A DNA stretch of 64,000 nt. It comes from Candidatus Nitrosopumilus sp. (lineage in GTDB: Archaea > Thermoproteota > Nitrososphaeria > Nitrososphaerales > Nitrosopumilaceae). Location: positions 1-64,000 of the forward strand of contig JAJCXK010000056.1 of the NCBI GenBank assembly GCA_029263475.1, read 5' to 3'. Position numbers and translations under genes: made by a program. A model generated the notes under the pieces. That model ran no database searches, had not been told where the DNA came from, and worked only from the letters and a program-made list of their open reading frames with translations. Shown here one piece after another: positions 33,820 to 42,181 of this stretch (the stretch's first letter is position 1; each line of letters begins with the position of its first letter).

Positions 33820-34656
33820 ATGCATAATTGTTTGAAATTTCTTACCAGTGGTAAAGTAAAGGATCTATATGATGTGGACAAAGACCACTTGCTGTTTAAT
33901 TTTTCAGACAGGGTATCTGCATTTGATGTCAAATTCAAGCAGGATATTCCGCGCAAGGGTGAGGTGCTGTGCAAGTTTGCAGAGTTTTGGTTCAACGAAC
34001 TGTCTGTAACGAATCATTTTATCCGAAGAGAATCAGATAACGAGATTGTAGTAAAAAAGATGAAAATGCTTCCTATGGAATGCGTGGTCAGGGGATACTT
34101 TTACGGTAGCCTGATAGGCAGGTGGAAGAATGGAGATGTATCCGTTCCTAAAGGAACTGACACCACACTGGCAGCAAAGCTTCCAGAACCTGTATTTGAT
34201 CCTACCACGAAATCTGAACACGACATTCCGATTGACAAATCTGGTGCATTGGAGATGAATTTGGTAACTGAGGAACAATATGATTGGCTTGAATCCACAT
34301 CCATTGACATTTACAAGAAGATGGCAAAAATTGCAGATGATGCAGGATTCATCTTGGCTGATTTGAAACTTGAATTTGGAGTGTTGGATGGTGTTATCAC
34401 TCTGGGTGACTCGATTGGACCTGATGAATACAGGCTATGGCCAAAGTCCTCTTATGAGATTGGAAAGATACAGGACGCATATGACAAGCAGCTATTGCGC
34501 GATTGGCTTTCTGCAAACGGATTTCAAAAGCAATTCGATGATGACCGTATCTCTGGAAAAGAACCTGTCGCCCCACTTATCCCGCAAGAGATCATCTCAA
34601 AGATGACTCAAAGATACGTAGCTGCATATGAGAAACTCACTGGCGACAAGATTTAG
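33820..34656 (+). CDS. purC: SAICAR synthetase PurC
   Basis: Joins aspartate to CAIR using ATP in purine synthesis. 278 residues, full length: SGKVKDLYDVDKDHLLFNFS (ATP site), SDRVSAFDVKFKQDIPRKGE, MECVVRGYFYGSLIGRW (signature 1 region), LADLKLEFGVLDG and LGDSIGPDEYRLWPK (signature 2). No lesion. A single gene apart from the other pur genes. Confidence 0.97.
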   Translation: MHNCLKFLTSGKVKDLYDVDKDHLLFNFSDRVSAFDVKFKQDIPRKGEVLCKFAEFWFNELSVTNHFIRRESDNEIVVKKMKMLPMECVVRGYFYGSLIGRWKNGDVSVPKGTDTTLAAKLPEPVFDPTTKSEHDIPIDKSGALEMNLVTEEQYDWLESTSIDIYKKMAKIADDAGFILADLKLEFGVLDGVITLGDSIGPDEYRLWPKSSYEIGKIQDAYDKQLLRDWLSANGFQKQFDDDRISGKEPVAPLIPQEIISKMTQRYVAAYEKLTGDKI

Positions 34657-35123
34657 CTTTTGAATGACATGCAGATGCATGTTTCTGACATATTGTTGCC
34701 TTAGAGATCATGCAAATCTGATTGTGCCAGTTAATTTCGTCACATTTTTCTATTTTATGCATAACGCTATTGGTTCAACTCGATTTTGATTTTTGAATCC
34801 TTTGCAAACGCTGTCATGATGGCCGTTTTGGGACATTGTTTTTTTGATTTCCTCTTTTTTTGATATTTTTTGATTTTTTCAAATGCCATGTCATATTTTT
34901 CCCATTCTTACCATTCCAATCATAGCGGTATCATTGCAATCGAGTGCATTACCATTCCAATCATAGCGGTATCATTGCAATCAAGTGCATTACGATGTCG
35001 GTAGTATCTGTAAAGCAATTATGATGCCTGTCTGATGTTGTTAATAGTAAAGAAAAATTGATGCGATTAGACAAAAAAATATGATACGAGGATCTTTTAG
35101 ATCAGATTGAAAGGTAATTCTGT
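34657..35123 (+). other. 467-bp intergenic region with a 2 x 41 bp tandem repeat
   Basis: No ORF with a plausible start. Contains the 41-bp repeat listed separately. AT-rich stretches near 35050-35100 precede the ArsR-like gene and may hold its promoter. Confidence 0.4.
34910..34991 (+). repeat. Two tandem 41-bp repeats, one mismatch
   Basis: ACCATTCCAATCATAGCGG opens both units; they differ only at CGAG versus CAAG near the end. No spacer. Two copies only, so not a CRISPR array. Likely recent slippage; a binding site for a regulator is possible. Confidence 0.85.
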
Positions 35124-35627
35124 ATGTCAACCCTGCTAGAAAAGCAAATCAAAGTTAATCGTACTGTTACGACAAATATCGGACAAGCACGTGCAATAGA
35201 AGATCCTGCACGCGCAAAAATTGTAGAAATCTTGTATCATCAGGCATTGTCAGCTGATCAGATTACCACCGCTTTAAAAAAGGCGGGATTCAAAAAAGCA
35301 CTCACAACCGTACGTCATCATTTGGAAATTCTAAAACAATCTGGATTAATTGAAATAGTGAGAATTGAAGAGTCCCGTGGTGCCATAACAAAATTCTATG
35401 GCACGTCAACTAAATTATTGGATTTTCAAACTCCGCTGGATTTTGATTCTACGTATTCTAAAATTATCACTAACACATCGGCAAAAATTGAAAAAATCCT
35501 AAAAGGTCTAACTCCAAAAACCAGTAAATCAAAAGGAAAAAAATCTGAAGAATATTCCCAATACCTTGTGATGGAAATAATGAATCGTGCAATGACGAAT
35601 GTTCTTGAAAAATCTGGTGGAAAGTAA
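35124..35627 (+). CDS. ArsR-like winged-helix regulator, 167 aa
   Basis: Winged helix with an ArsR-type start: IEDPARAKIVEILYHQALSADQITTALK, recognition region KALTTVRHHLEILKQSGLIEIV and wing RGAITKFYGTSTKLL. A C-terminal helical part (KIITNTSAKIEKILKGL, EYSQYLVMEIMNRAMTNVLEK) is probably for dimerisation. No cysteine metal site. The effector is unknown. It may control the PPOX-type gene 150 bp downstream, whose promoter holds an inverted repeat. Confidence 0.88.
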   Translation: MSTLLEKQIKVNRTVTTNIGQARAIEDPARAKIVEILYHQALSADQITTALKKAGFKKALTTVRHHLEILKQSGLIEIVRIEESRGAITKFYGTSTKLLDFQTPLDFDSTYSKIITNTSAKIEKILKGLTPKTSKSKGKKSEEYSQYLVMEIMNRAMTNVLEKSGGK

Positions 35628-35745
35628 ACCTGACTCTGGACCTGTGACTTAATGTGGTGGCAGAATCTGTTTGAATCCTGATTTGAAAAATCTAAATCTA
35701 ACTATTTCAATTCCAAACACGCGTTTTCATCTAGCGATTGGGGAA

Positions 35746-35762
35746 AACCGTTATCAACGGTT
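35746..35762. promoter_or_regulatory. Candidate operator: inverted repeat AACCGTT-ATC-AACGGTT
   Basis: A perfect 7-bp inverted repeat with a 3-bp centre, ending 17 bp before the ATG of the PPOX-family gene, where the core promoter of a leaderless gene lies. A repressor bound here would block it. The adjacent ArsR-like protein is a candidate; this is inferred. Confidence 0.5.
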
Positions 35763-35779
35763 GGATGTGACTGTTATCT

Positions 35780-36184
35780 ATGAATGAAAAAGCTGCAGGA
35801 TTATTTTCTGAAAAAAACCTTGTCTATTTAGCCACTGTAATGAATGACGGTGCACCTCAGGTATCTCCAGTTTGGGCAAACTATGAAGATGAACATATTT
35901 TGATAAACACAGCTGAAGGGAGAATAAAACACAAAAATGTCCTGCGAGATCCACGTGTTGCTGTATCTGTAACTGCAATTGATAATCCTCTTGATATGGT
36001 CACAATTCGCGGTATTGTAGTGGATTTGATTCCTGATTATGAATACAAGCATGCAGACAAACTCACTTTGCAGTATATGGGCCGAGAACACTATCCTTTC
36101 AAGCGTGATGATGAAAAGCGAGTTATTCTTAAAATCAAACCTGACCAAGTCTTTGTTTTACCTGAATTAAAGATGTCAGGCTAG
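35780..36184 (+). CDS. PPOX-class F420- or flavin-dependent oxidoreductase
   Basis: Split-barrel flavin fold of the pyridoxamine-phosphate-oxidase superfamily: NLVYLATVMNDGAPQVSPVW (cofactor strand), ILINTAEGRIKHKNVLRDPR and VAVSVTAIDNPLDMVTIRG, then VILKIKPDQVFVLPEL. This is the usual arrangement of archaeal and actinobacterial PPOX-class F420 enzymes; ammonia-oxidising archaea make F420. The substrate is unknown. Confidence 0.88.
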   Translation: MNEKAAGLFSEKNLVYLATVMNDGAPQVSPVWANYEDEHILINTAEGRIKHKNVLRDPRVAVSVTAIDNPLDMVTIRGIVVDLIPDYEYKHADKLTLQYMGREHYPFKRDDEKRVILKIKPDQVFVLPELKMSG

Positions 36185-36199
36185 TAATTTAGAATATTG

Positions 36200-36215
36200 C
36201 TAAATTCGAATTTAG
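36200..36215. repeat. 16-bp palindrome CTAAATTCGAATTTAG
   Basis: A perfect palindrome shortly after the PPOX gene. The same core with two more matching bases occurs at 39349-39366, and an imperfect form at 39985-40004. Confidence 0.6.
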
Positions 36216-36334
36216 AAATATAATAAATTTAACAAGGTAATTCAAAAATAACTATGACTGGTCTTAGTGTGAAGTCTTAGAGATGATTTTATTCAAGTTA
36301 TTTTGATTGGTATTTTTTAAATAATCTCTATTTT

Positions 36335-36823
36335 TTATTCGCAGTTTGTCAAACAGATGGAAGCCGTATCTACTGTCGATTGATCTTTTTGTGGACGAAT
36401 GACAATCTTGTATTGACTTTCCTCGTCAAACTCAATATCAAACTGTGTGGTGATCTCTACTGGCTTGTTCGGATCTAGGCCTACCATGAGGAGGTCTTTG
36501 GAAGAAAATTCACCGTAAACTGCCTTGTGTTTTAGATCTTTTTCATCTATGAGATAAAATTGTCCTCCTGAAAGTAGTGTTTTATCCTCGCTGACGTTCT
36601 TTGCTGTTACTCCGATCATCACAAAAGTATTTTCTGGGACCGTCTCTTTGTCTCCTCCGTGTGTTCCTTCAAATGTGATAACGTATTCGACTGGGCCAAC
36701 TTTGACCGTTTCTCCTGTGACTGTTTCTATGTAGTTTGTTTGATACTGCGTATACGTGAACATTGCAAGTGACATCGATACTATGATTGCTCCAATTACA
36801 ATAATTAATCCAAAATTTGCCAA
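36335..36823 (-). CDS. Membrane-anchored DUF4352-like protein, 162 aa
   Basis: One N-terminal TM (FGLIIVIGAIIVSMSLAMF) and an outside Ig-like domain of the DUF4352 kind: KVGPVEYVITFEGTHGGDK, ENTFVMIGVTAKNVSEDKTL, FYLIDEKDLKHKAVYGEFSS and VEITTQFDIEFDEESQYKIVI, ending with two cysteines (ASICLTNCE). Probably faces outside. Partner unknown. Confidence 0.7.
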   Translation of the reverse strand: MANFGLIIVIGAIIVSMSLAMFTYTQYQTNYIETVTGETVKVGPVEYVITFEGTHGGDKETVPENTFVMIGVTAKNVSEDKTLLSGGQFYLIDEKDLKHKAVYGEFSSKDLLMVGLDPNKPVEITTQFDIEFDEESQYKIVIRPQKDQSTVDTASICLTNCE

Positions 36824-36999
36824 TTTATCGGATTTTACAAAATCAAGTATATAGACGACTCGATCAGTCTGTCATGATAATTTCTATAATGTGGATAATT
36901 CGTCTTTTTATCTGGAAAATCCTTATTTTACTTAAACATTTTAATTTTTTTGATAGAATTTCTACAAATTCTTAATTATGTCTGAAATAACACTTTCTA

Positions 37000-38010
37000 G
37001 TGGCAAAATTTCATTCTGTTTCAATTTTAATGCTATTTGTAATAATTTCAATGTCTGTTATTTCAGGCATCTTTTCTAACCAAAACAATGTTGCATTTGC
37101 CCAGGAAAAGAGTCTAAAAGAAATTGATGTGTTTACTGGAGAATGGTGCGATCCTGACGGGTTGGAAACTCCCAAGATAATCCATATTGGAATCCTGCTT
37201 AACAACATTGGCAAAATAGACATGAAGGCGGGAGAATATGAGGCTGACTTTTGATATGTAATTTGGTCTGATGATGTAAATTTCATAGAGGATGGGTTGC
37301 CTCCTGTGGGCTTTCCAAACGGGTTTGTAAAACAAATTTCGTCTGAGTATATCGAAGAGCACTATTATGAAGTAAGAATGATTGGCATGTTTTTTGCAAA
37401 TATGGACCTGAGTTTGTTTCCATTTGAAACAATCCCCTTGACAATAGAGGTGGAACCTGACACTCCATGCTATACTGATTCCATAGTTTTTGAATATGAT
37501 GCAGATACAAGCGGTGTTGATTCCAGGGCATATGTTCCTGGATGGACTATGAAAAATGCCTCGTTTGAATCGATGGAGCATTACTATGAGGGATATGACT
37601 TGACATATGCCCGATTTGTTGCTCAGTTTGATATTGAAAGGCCCATGACCAGCTCAATTATGAACATACTGTTTCCAGTAATCATGATCTCTGCCCTGTC
37701 CATGATGGTATTTTGGATACCTGAGAATTACACTCCTAGGATTTACCTGTCAGCACCACTTTTACTTGCCTTGGTGTATCTTCATACGGGTGCCATGAAG
37801 GATCTTCCGCCATTGGCATATCTTACAATCTATGACAAGGTAATGTTCATTAATTTTGCATTGTTTGCAAATACGATACTTTCACTTGCAATACAGATGA
37901 GATTACATGTACATGGAAATGAACTGTTGATCAGAAGGGTTAACCGCATTCAACGATATCTGATTCCTGTAATTGCAGGTGTTCTAGGATTGATTCTGTG
38001 GAATCTGTAA
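37000..38010 (+). pseudogene. Pentameric ligand-gated-channel-like protein with an in-frame TGA
   Basis: ORFs 37000-37254 and 37297-38010 share one frame, broken only by TGA at 37252-37254: the text runs KAGEYEADF-stop-YVIWSDDVNFIEDG. Read through, the protein has a signal peptide (SILMLFVIISMSVISGIF), a Cys-loop-receptor-like beta-sandwich (DVFTGEWCDPDGLE, WSDDVNF, MDLSLFPFETIPLTIEVEPD), then DIERPMTSSIMNILFPVIMI (TM1), a second (TPRIYLSAPLLLALVYLH), a third and a C-terminal fourth TM (RRVNRIQRYLIPVIAGVLGL). This is the bacterial GLIC-like layout. GTG start at 37000. TGA may derive from TGG by one change. The C-terminal four-TM part alone is unlikely to work. Confidence 0.8.
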
Positions 38011-38829
38011 TTATTTAAGTATCTAGAAATGTAAAATAACATTCATTCTGTTTTTCGCAAGTTTGGAGGTGATAAATCTCCACAACATTCTCTAATCTAA
38101 AACTCAAGTCTTGATTTTTGGTCATTTATTTTCAATATGTGGGGGGTTTAGCTATTGTGACTGGTGATGATTGACTGGGTATGTTGTATTGACATACCGT
38201 GGTGGAATTATGTTTGCATTTTGTATCTAGGCACAAGTGTCGTACCCCCCCCAAAAAAGAATATTTTTGAAAATACCGCTATGTGACTAAACCCTGTATT
38301 TTTCATGGGGGGTTTAACACTTAGGCTCGGTTTTACAAAATTACAAGTTTTGAAAAATTTTCCGAATATTTTATGACTTTACATCATACGTTAAAAACAA
38401 CCTGAGTAGGAATGTACTTTACTAATCCAACTAGTCCATGCTAATTCATTTACCATTCATTCATCTGTTTGAAAACATGTTTTTTGTATGTGATTTTACA
38501 AAAATTGGGATTTGTTGTACTTGTTGAACATGTATTCTTTATAGGATGGATGGATATCGTATCAAACACCCCTCCCTTTTCACATGTAATTCATGTATGT
38601 TAGGGATCAAATTTCACAAAATGTCCATATGAGTTTAAATTTCCCAACTTTGTTTATGAATTTGCACTTTCTATGAATAATGACTTGGAATATTTTATTA
38701 GTTATTTGAGGTGTATTGACAGATTCTAATTCAAACGATTATCTAGTTTGTTTTGGTCTTTGCTTGCCTGCGTATTAGATATTTTTTCATCCTATTTTTT
38801 GTGATAAAACTGATAATTCATTAGTTTTT
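38011..38829 (+). other. About 820-bp gene-free region with G/C runs
   Basis: No ORF of note on either strand. GGGGGGTTTA occurs twice (38141-38150 and 38307-38316) and an eight-C run at 38245-38252. These homopolymers stand out in an AT-rich genome. It may hold a non-coding RNA; nothing decides this. Confidence 0.4.
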
Positions 38830-39288
38830 TTAAAATGTTTTTAATAGAAATCTGGATGTCTGATCATATTTTTCTGAAACACTGTCGATTGCTTCTAACA
38901 TGGTTTGTTGGTTGATATTTTCTTTATCATCTAAAACGACATAAACTCCAATTTTTTGCTTTCCGTCTTCTGTGATGATTTTGTTAATTACTTGAATTGA
39001 ATAGCAAAAATCAGCAACTTTTTTCTCAAATTTTTCTTTTTCTGTAACGTTAAATCCCAAATATCTTGAAATTTGACTGTTTTTCATTACCACTTTTGCA
39101 CCTATCACTAGTATTCCTGGCTGTCCTTTCGGTTCAAATACTTCTACGGGAATTCCATACTGTCCTGCATGTTTTATTAGAATTTGAAACGCATTTTCGG
39201 GATTTTTTATTTCTTCACATGATAAGCCCTCATGAATCATCCATCTTTCCACGTTGTCTCGCATTCTGGATATGCCCATAGAACACAT
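38830..39288 (-). CDS. DUF2299-like archaeal protein, 152 aa
   Basis: Cytosolic alpha/beta protein: RDNVERWMIHEGLSCEEIKN, FQILIKHAGQYGIPVEVFEP, ILVIGAKVVMKNSQISRYLG and C-terminal QKIGVYVVLDDKENINQQTM. The helix then beta-meander then helix layout, like type III secretion chaperones, fits archaeal DUF2299. The assignment is from memory and moderate. Transcribed from a region holding the palindrome at 39349. Confidence 0.65.
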   Translation of the reverse strand: MCSMGISRMRDNVERWMIHEGLSCEEIKNPENAFQILIKHAGQYGIPVEVFEPKGQPGILVIGAKVVMKNSQISRYLGFNVTEKEKFEKKVADFCYSIQVINKIITEDGKQKIGVYVVLDDKENINQQTMLEAIDSVSEKYDQTSRFLLKTF

Positions 39289-39348
39289 GATGAACTAGTT
39301 CTATATGATTCTAAATTCAAATGATCAAGGTCCTAAATTTACATTATT

Positions 39349-39366
39349 TCTAAATTCGAATTTAGA
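39349..39366. promoter_or_regulatory. 18-bp perfect palindrome TCTAAATTCGAATTTAGA
   Basis: Its own reverse complement; it lies about 60 bp upstream of the DUF2299-like start. Related sites occur at 36200-36215 and 39985-40004. Palindromes of this kind commonly bind dimeric winged-helix regulators; no binding protein is identified. Confidence 0.5.
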
Positions 39367-39406
39367 CATATCTTTTTTCTATATGTTAAACACAAATTGT
39401 TCCTTA

Positions 39407-39634
39407 TTAGATATTTACGTTAAAACCTGAATCTAAATCTGGAATGGATGCTGCAATCACAATATTGAGTATGATTCCAATTACCATGAAAATTAATCCT
39501 AGGTACAGACAATTTTTTGCCTTTTGAGGATCATTTTGTCTTAAAATAAAAAATGCGATTATCCCTCCTATCATTCCAAAGAATATTGGTAGCAAAAACC
39601 ACGCATTACTTTTGGGTTTGTTTGAGTGTGACAT
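39407..39634 (-). CDS. Two-TM small membrane protein, 75 aa
   Basis: A polar front (SHSNKPKSNAW) then two helices: FLLPIFFGMIGGIIAFFILR and LYLGLIFMVIGIILNIVIAA with a short charged link (QNDPQKAKN). It resembles the small DUF4190-like proteins of thaumarchaea. It lies 9 bp after the zinc-ribbon gene 39644-39892 in the same operon. Confidence 0.7.
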   Translation of the reverse strand: MSHSNKPKSNAWFLLPIFFGMIGGIIAFFILRQNDPQKAKNCLYLGLIFMVIGIILNIVIAASIPDLDSGFNVNI

Positions 39635-39643
39635 GTTCTTTTT

Positions 39644-39892
39644 TTATTTTGCTATGATTGCTTTTTTTTGTAATTGTGTGATTTCGATTTCAACTGTCTC
39701 TAATGGATCTTCAACTTGATTACGTTTAATCGAGAACATTTTAGGTTTTTCAAAGTCCTCTGTACAGTCTGGACATGCATAAACAAGTACCCTGTGTTCG
39801 TTAGGAGCTTTGGGATTGGATAATCGTGGATAATACACTAGTCTTGCCCCACAATCCACACAATACCTGTTGGCCCTTCTAGTTCTGACCAA
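39644..39892 (-). CDS. Zinc-ribbon protein, 82 aa
   Basis: Basic MVRTRRANRY followed by CVDCGARLVYYPRL and CPDCTEDFEKPK, one CxxC/CxxC ribbon with a 25-residue loop, then a strand-rich tail. Probably cytosolic. First gene of the pair with the two-TM protein. Confidence 0.7.
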   Translation of the reverse strand: MVRTRRANRYCVDCGARLVYYPRLSNPKAPNEHRVLVYACPDCTEDFEKPKMFSIKRNQVEDPLETVEIEITQLQKKAIIAK

Positions 39893-39984
39893 TGTGAACC
39901 TCCTGCATCGTTATAGATATGCGATCATCTATTAGATCTGTATTGTCTAATAGTGTAAACCAATTACTGTTAACCTATCTATAT

Positions 39985-40004
39985 TTCTAATTTCGAATTT
40001 TGAA
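39985..40004. promoter_or_regulatory. Imperfect palindrome TTCTAATTTCGAATTTTGAA
   Basis: Matches the core of the site at 39349 with mismatches in the arms, about 95 bp upstream of the zinc-ribbon gene start. Confidence 0.4.
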
Positions 40005-40083
40005 ATATTCTAAATTCCTCTCAATCTGATTTATCTTTGATGCTAACAAAATGGATTTTGAATCTTTAATTTGAAAAGTAAGC

Positions 40084-40156
40084 GCCTCCCACCAGACTTG
40101 AACTGGTGACCATCCGATTAACAGTCGGATGCTCTACCACGCTGAGCTAGGGAGGC
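40084..40156 (-). tRNA. trnN: tRNA-Asn (GTT)
   Basis: 73 nt on the minus strand. Acceptor GCCTCCC pairs with GGGAGGC; D arm GCTC/GAGC; anticodon stem TCCGA/TCGGA around CTGTTAA, anticodon GTT; T arm ACCAG-TTCAAGT-CTGGT. No intron and no encoded CCA. All stems are fully paired. Confidence 0.97.
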
Positions 40157-40226
40157 ACAAGTTTGTACCTTGGTAAAAGTGATTTAATCTTTGCGACTAC
40201 TTCATTTGGTCTGATTTCATTAAAAC

Positions 40227-40514
40227 TTAGCCAAATTTGGCAAAAAATTCTTTAATGTCTTTTGAATGTTTTTCAACCAGTTCTATGATCTCTAAATGCT
40301 CTTCTGCAGATGGTTCTCTTTGATGCACAATTTGAAATGCACTGAGTGCAGAACCTACCATCTCGCCAACAAAAAATCCACACAAAAAATCCCCGATGCT
40401 TGAACAATCCCATATCTGTCCTACACGTGGCGATGCTCCTGATTTTTTGTATAGATCTAATGTCTGAACAATTAATTCTGTTGTTTGTTTGGCAAATTCA
40501 GGATCAAGAGTCAT
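40227..40514 (-). CDS. Conserved-looking hypothetical protein, 95 aa
   Basis: Helical throughout: PEFAKQTTELIVQTLDLYKK, then IGDFLCGFFVGEMVGSALSAF, a Gly-rich hydrophobic helix, and EEHLEIIELVEKHSKDIKEF. It follows the last ribosomal gene (rpl6) by 10 bp in the same direction, so it is probably cotranscribed with the ribosomal cluster. Function unknown. Confidence 0.65.
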   Translation of the reverse strand: MTLDPEFAKQTTELIVQTLDLYKKSGASPRVGQIWDCSSIGDFLCGFFVGEMVGSALSAFQIVHQREPSAEEHLEIIELVEKHSKDIKEFFAKFG

Positions 40515-40524
40515 TGGGAAAAAT

Positions 40525-41088
40525 TTACTTCAATTTTTCTTGACCTTTCATTTTCTCAAACACGTAAATACCATCTAAGAAAACTCTATGATCTTTGTTT
40601 TTAACCTTGGTTTTTAGTTCAATATTTGCCGCAGTTTGTGTAATGTCTGTCCAAACTTCGCCTGTAAGAATTACGTCTTCTCCTTTTGGTACGACTTTTG
40701 TGTTTCCAACAATATGTGTGGATCTTGGTGCACGTTCACCTTGGAAATTCTCAATTAAGATTTTTTTACCATCTACTTTCACTGTGATTGGAAAGTGCGC
40801 ATACACAACTTTCATTTTGATTGTGTATCCTATGATCAACCCTTCACAGATATTTCTAATAATTGATCTTGCTGTATGTAAGATTGCATAATCTCTTTTT
40901 TTCATATTAATTGTTTTCAGGAGTATTTTACCTTCTTCAATTTTAATATTTACTGGAATGCTTCTGAAGCTCTTGTGCGTTTTACCTAAAGGTCCAACAA
41001 ATGACAGCATATGCTTAGTTAGCGTTACCTTTACTCCTTCCGGAATATCTACCTGATCTTCAAATTTACTTAATTGCTCAGTAGACAT
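40525..41088 (-). CDS. rpl6: Ribosomal protein uL6
   Basis: 187 residues, large-subunit protein near the sarcin-ricin loop. Two related domains: VKVTLTKHMLSFVGPLGKTH and AHFPITVKVDGKKILIENFQGERAPR, then VVPKGEDVILTGEVWTDITQTAANIE. Starts inside the end of rps8 (11-bp overlap). It is the last ribosomal gene of this cluster here; uL18, uS5, uL30 and uL15, often next in archaea, do not follow. Confidence 0.96.
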   Translation of the reverse strand: MSTEQLSKFEDQVDIPEGVKVTLTKHMLSFVGPLGKTHKSFRSIPVNIKIEEGKILLKTINMKKRDYAILHTARSIIRNICEGLIIGYTIKMKVVYAHFPITVKVDGKKILIENFQGERAPRSTHIVGNTKVVPKGEDVILTGEVWTDITQTAANIELKTKVKNKDHRVFLDGIYVFEKMKGQEKLK

Positions 41089-41470
41089 ATCCTATCAAAA
41101 ATCCCCCTATTCCTTTCTCTGATGCCTCGTGATGTGACATTACTCCTTGATTAGTTGTCACTAAAAGCATTCCTCTATCGTATGCTGGTAAATATTGCTG
41201 CTCCCAACTGTTATACTCGTCAGTTTTCACTTTAAATCTTGGAGATATTGCTCCACATTTTGTTATTTTTGCCAATAGTTTGATTTTAAATTTCCCGCCT
41301 CTTTTGTCATCAATATGTTCAAACTCTCCTATGTATCCATCTTTTTGAAGTGTTTTTAGAACCTCTATTCCCAATTTTGAAGTTGGAAGAATAACGCAGT
41401 CGCTCTTCCTTCTGGTCTCATTGTTGGTAAGTGTGACGAATAGATTTGCTAAAATATTAGTTGCTGGCAT
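41078..41470 (-). CDS. rps8: Ribosomal protein uS8
   Basis: 130 residues, the archaeal length. N-terminus NILANLFVTLTNNETRRKSD, then VILPTSKLGIEVLKTLQKDG and C-terminal RGMLLVTTNQGVMSHHEASEKGIGG, the rRNA-binding signature. Lies between rps14 and rpl6. Confidence 0.96.
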   Translation of the reverse strand: MPATNILANLFVTLTNNETRRKSDCVILPTSKLGIEVLKTLQKDGYIGEFEHIDDKRGGKFKIKLLAKITKCGAISPRFKVKTDEYNSWEQQYLPAYDRGMLLVTTNQGVMSHHEASEKGIGGFLIGYVY

Positions 41471-41476
41471 TATATC

Positions 41477-41656
41477 TCACTTGTTTTTCCTGAACCCTAA
41501 AGATGTTGCGACTTCTCTGAAGCATCGTCTGCATAGCATTAGATCATATTTTTGAATAACAGCTGTGTAGTCCCCGCATCTCTTGCACCATTTAGAACCT
41601 CTTCCAAAATCATGTTTCTTTCTTCCAGTGGCTTCGTATGATCTATCTTTAGGCAT
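41477..41656 (-). CDS. rps14: Ribosomal protein uS14 (zinc type)
   Basis: 59 residues, below the ORF track limit, found in the gap between rpl5 and rps8. MPKDRSYEATGRKKHDFGRG then WCKRCGDYTAVI and LMLCRRCFREVATSLGFRKNK. The two CxxC pairs bind zinc, as in the short archaeal S14. ATG overlaps the rpl5 stop (TAATG). Confidence 0.95.
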   Translation of the reverse strand: MPKDRSYEATGRKKHDFGRGSKWCKRCGDYTAVIQKYDLMLCRRCFREVATSLGFRKNK

Positions 41657-42177
41657 TATGTTACAGTGACTCCAAACTCTTTAACAAAATAATCCTTTGC
41701 TTCCTGATTTTTGATAATGTGATCTTTTCCTACTCTAGCTTTATGCTTGCTTCTGGTTCTTATCCCATAACCTGGTCTCGTTAGTGTAATTGAAATTCCT
41801 AACCCTAAAATTCCTATTTGTGGATCGTACTTTACACCTGGTATGTCTATATGTTCTCTAATTCCAAATGAAAAATTACCAAAGTTATCAAATGATTTAC
41901 CATTGATTACATTGCCTTTGGATTCTAGCAGTCGCTTAACTAACGCAATTGCGTCATCTCCACGCACTGTTACTGCTGCACCTATTGGTTCCCCTTTTCT
42001 TACTCCCCAATCTCTTTGCTGTGATTTTGCATTTCGGGAAGAAGATTTCTTTCCTGAAATTTCATCAAGTGCTTTTCTTGCAATGTTGATTATGTCTCCT
42101 GATTTGCCGATACCCATATTCAGCACCACCTTCTCTAAGGATATTTTTTTCATTGGGGTTTCTGTTGTTTGAGACAT
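41656..42177 (-). CDS. rpl5: Ribosomal protein uL5
   Basis: 173 residues, binds 5S rRNA and contacts the P-site tRNA. EKVVLNMGIGKSGDIINIAR, then KSQQRDWGVRKGEPIGAAVT, NFSFGIREHIDIPGVKYDPQ and GLGISITLTRPGYGIRTRSK. Standard spc order: eS4, uL5, uS14, uS8, uL6. Confidence 0.96.
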   Translation of the reverse strand: MSQTTETPMKKISLEKVVLNMGIGKSGDIINIARKALDEISGKKSSSRNAKSQQRDWGVRKGEPIGAAVTVRGDDAIALVKRLLESKGNVINGKSFDNFGNFSFGIREHIDIPGVKYDPQIGILGLGISITLTRPGYGIRTRSKHKARVGKDHIIKNQEAKDYFVKEFGVTVT

Positions 42178-42181
42178 ATGA

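Noticed and set aside
34910-34991. CRISPR-like repeat
   Set aside because: Two units, no spacers, no cas genes nearby.
37252-37254. Selenocysteine reading of the TGA
   Set aside because: No selenocysteine system is expected in this lineage, no hairpin was recognised after it, and the position is not a redox site.
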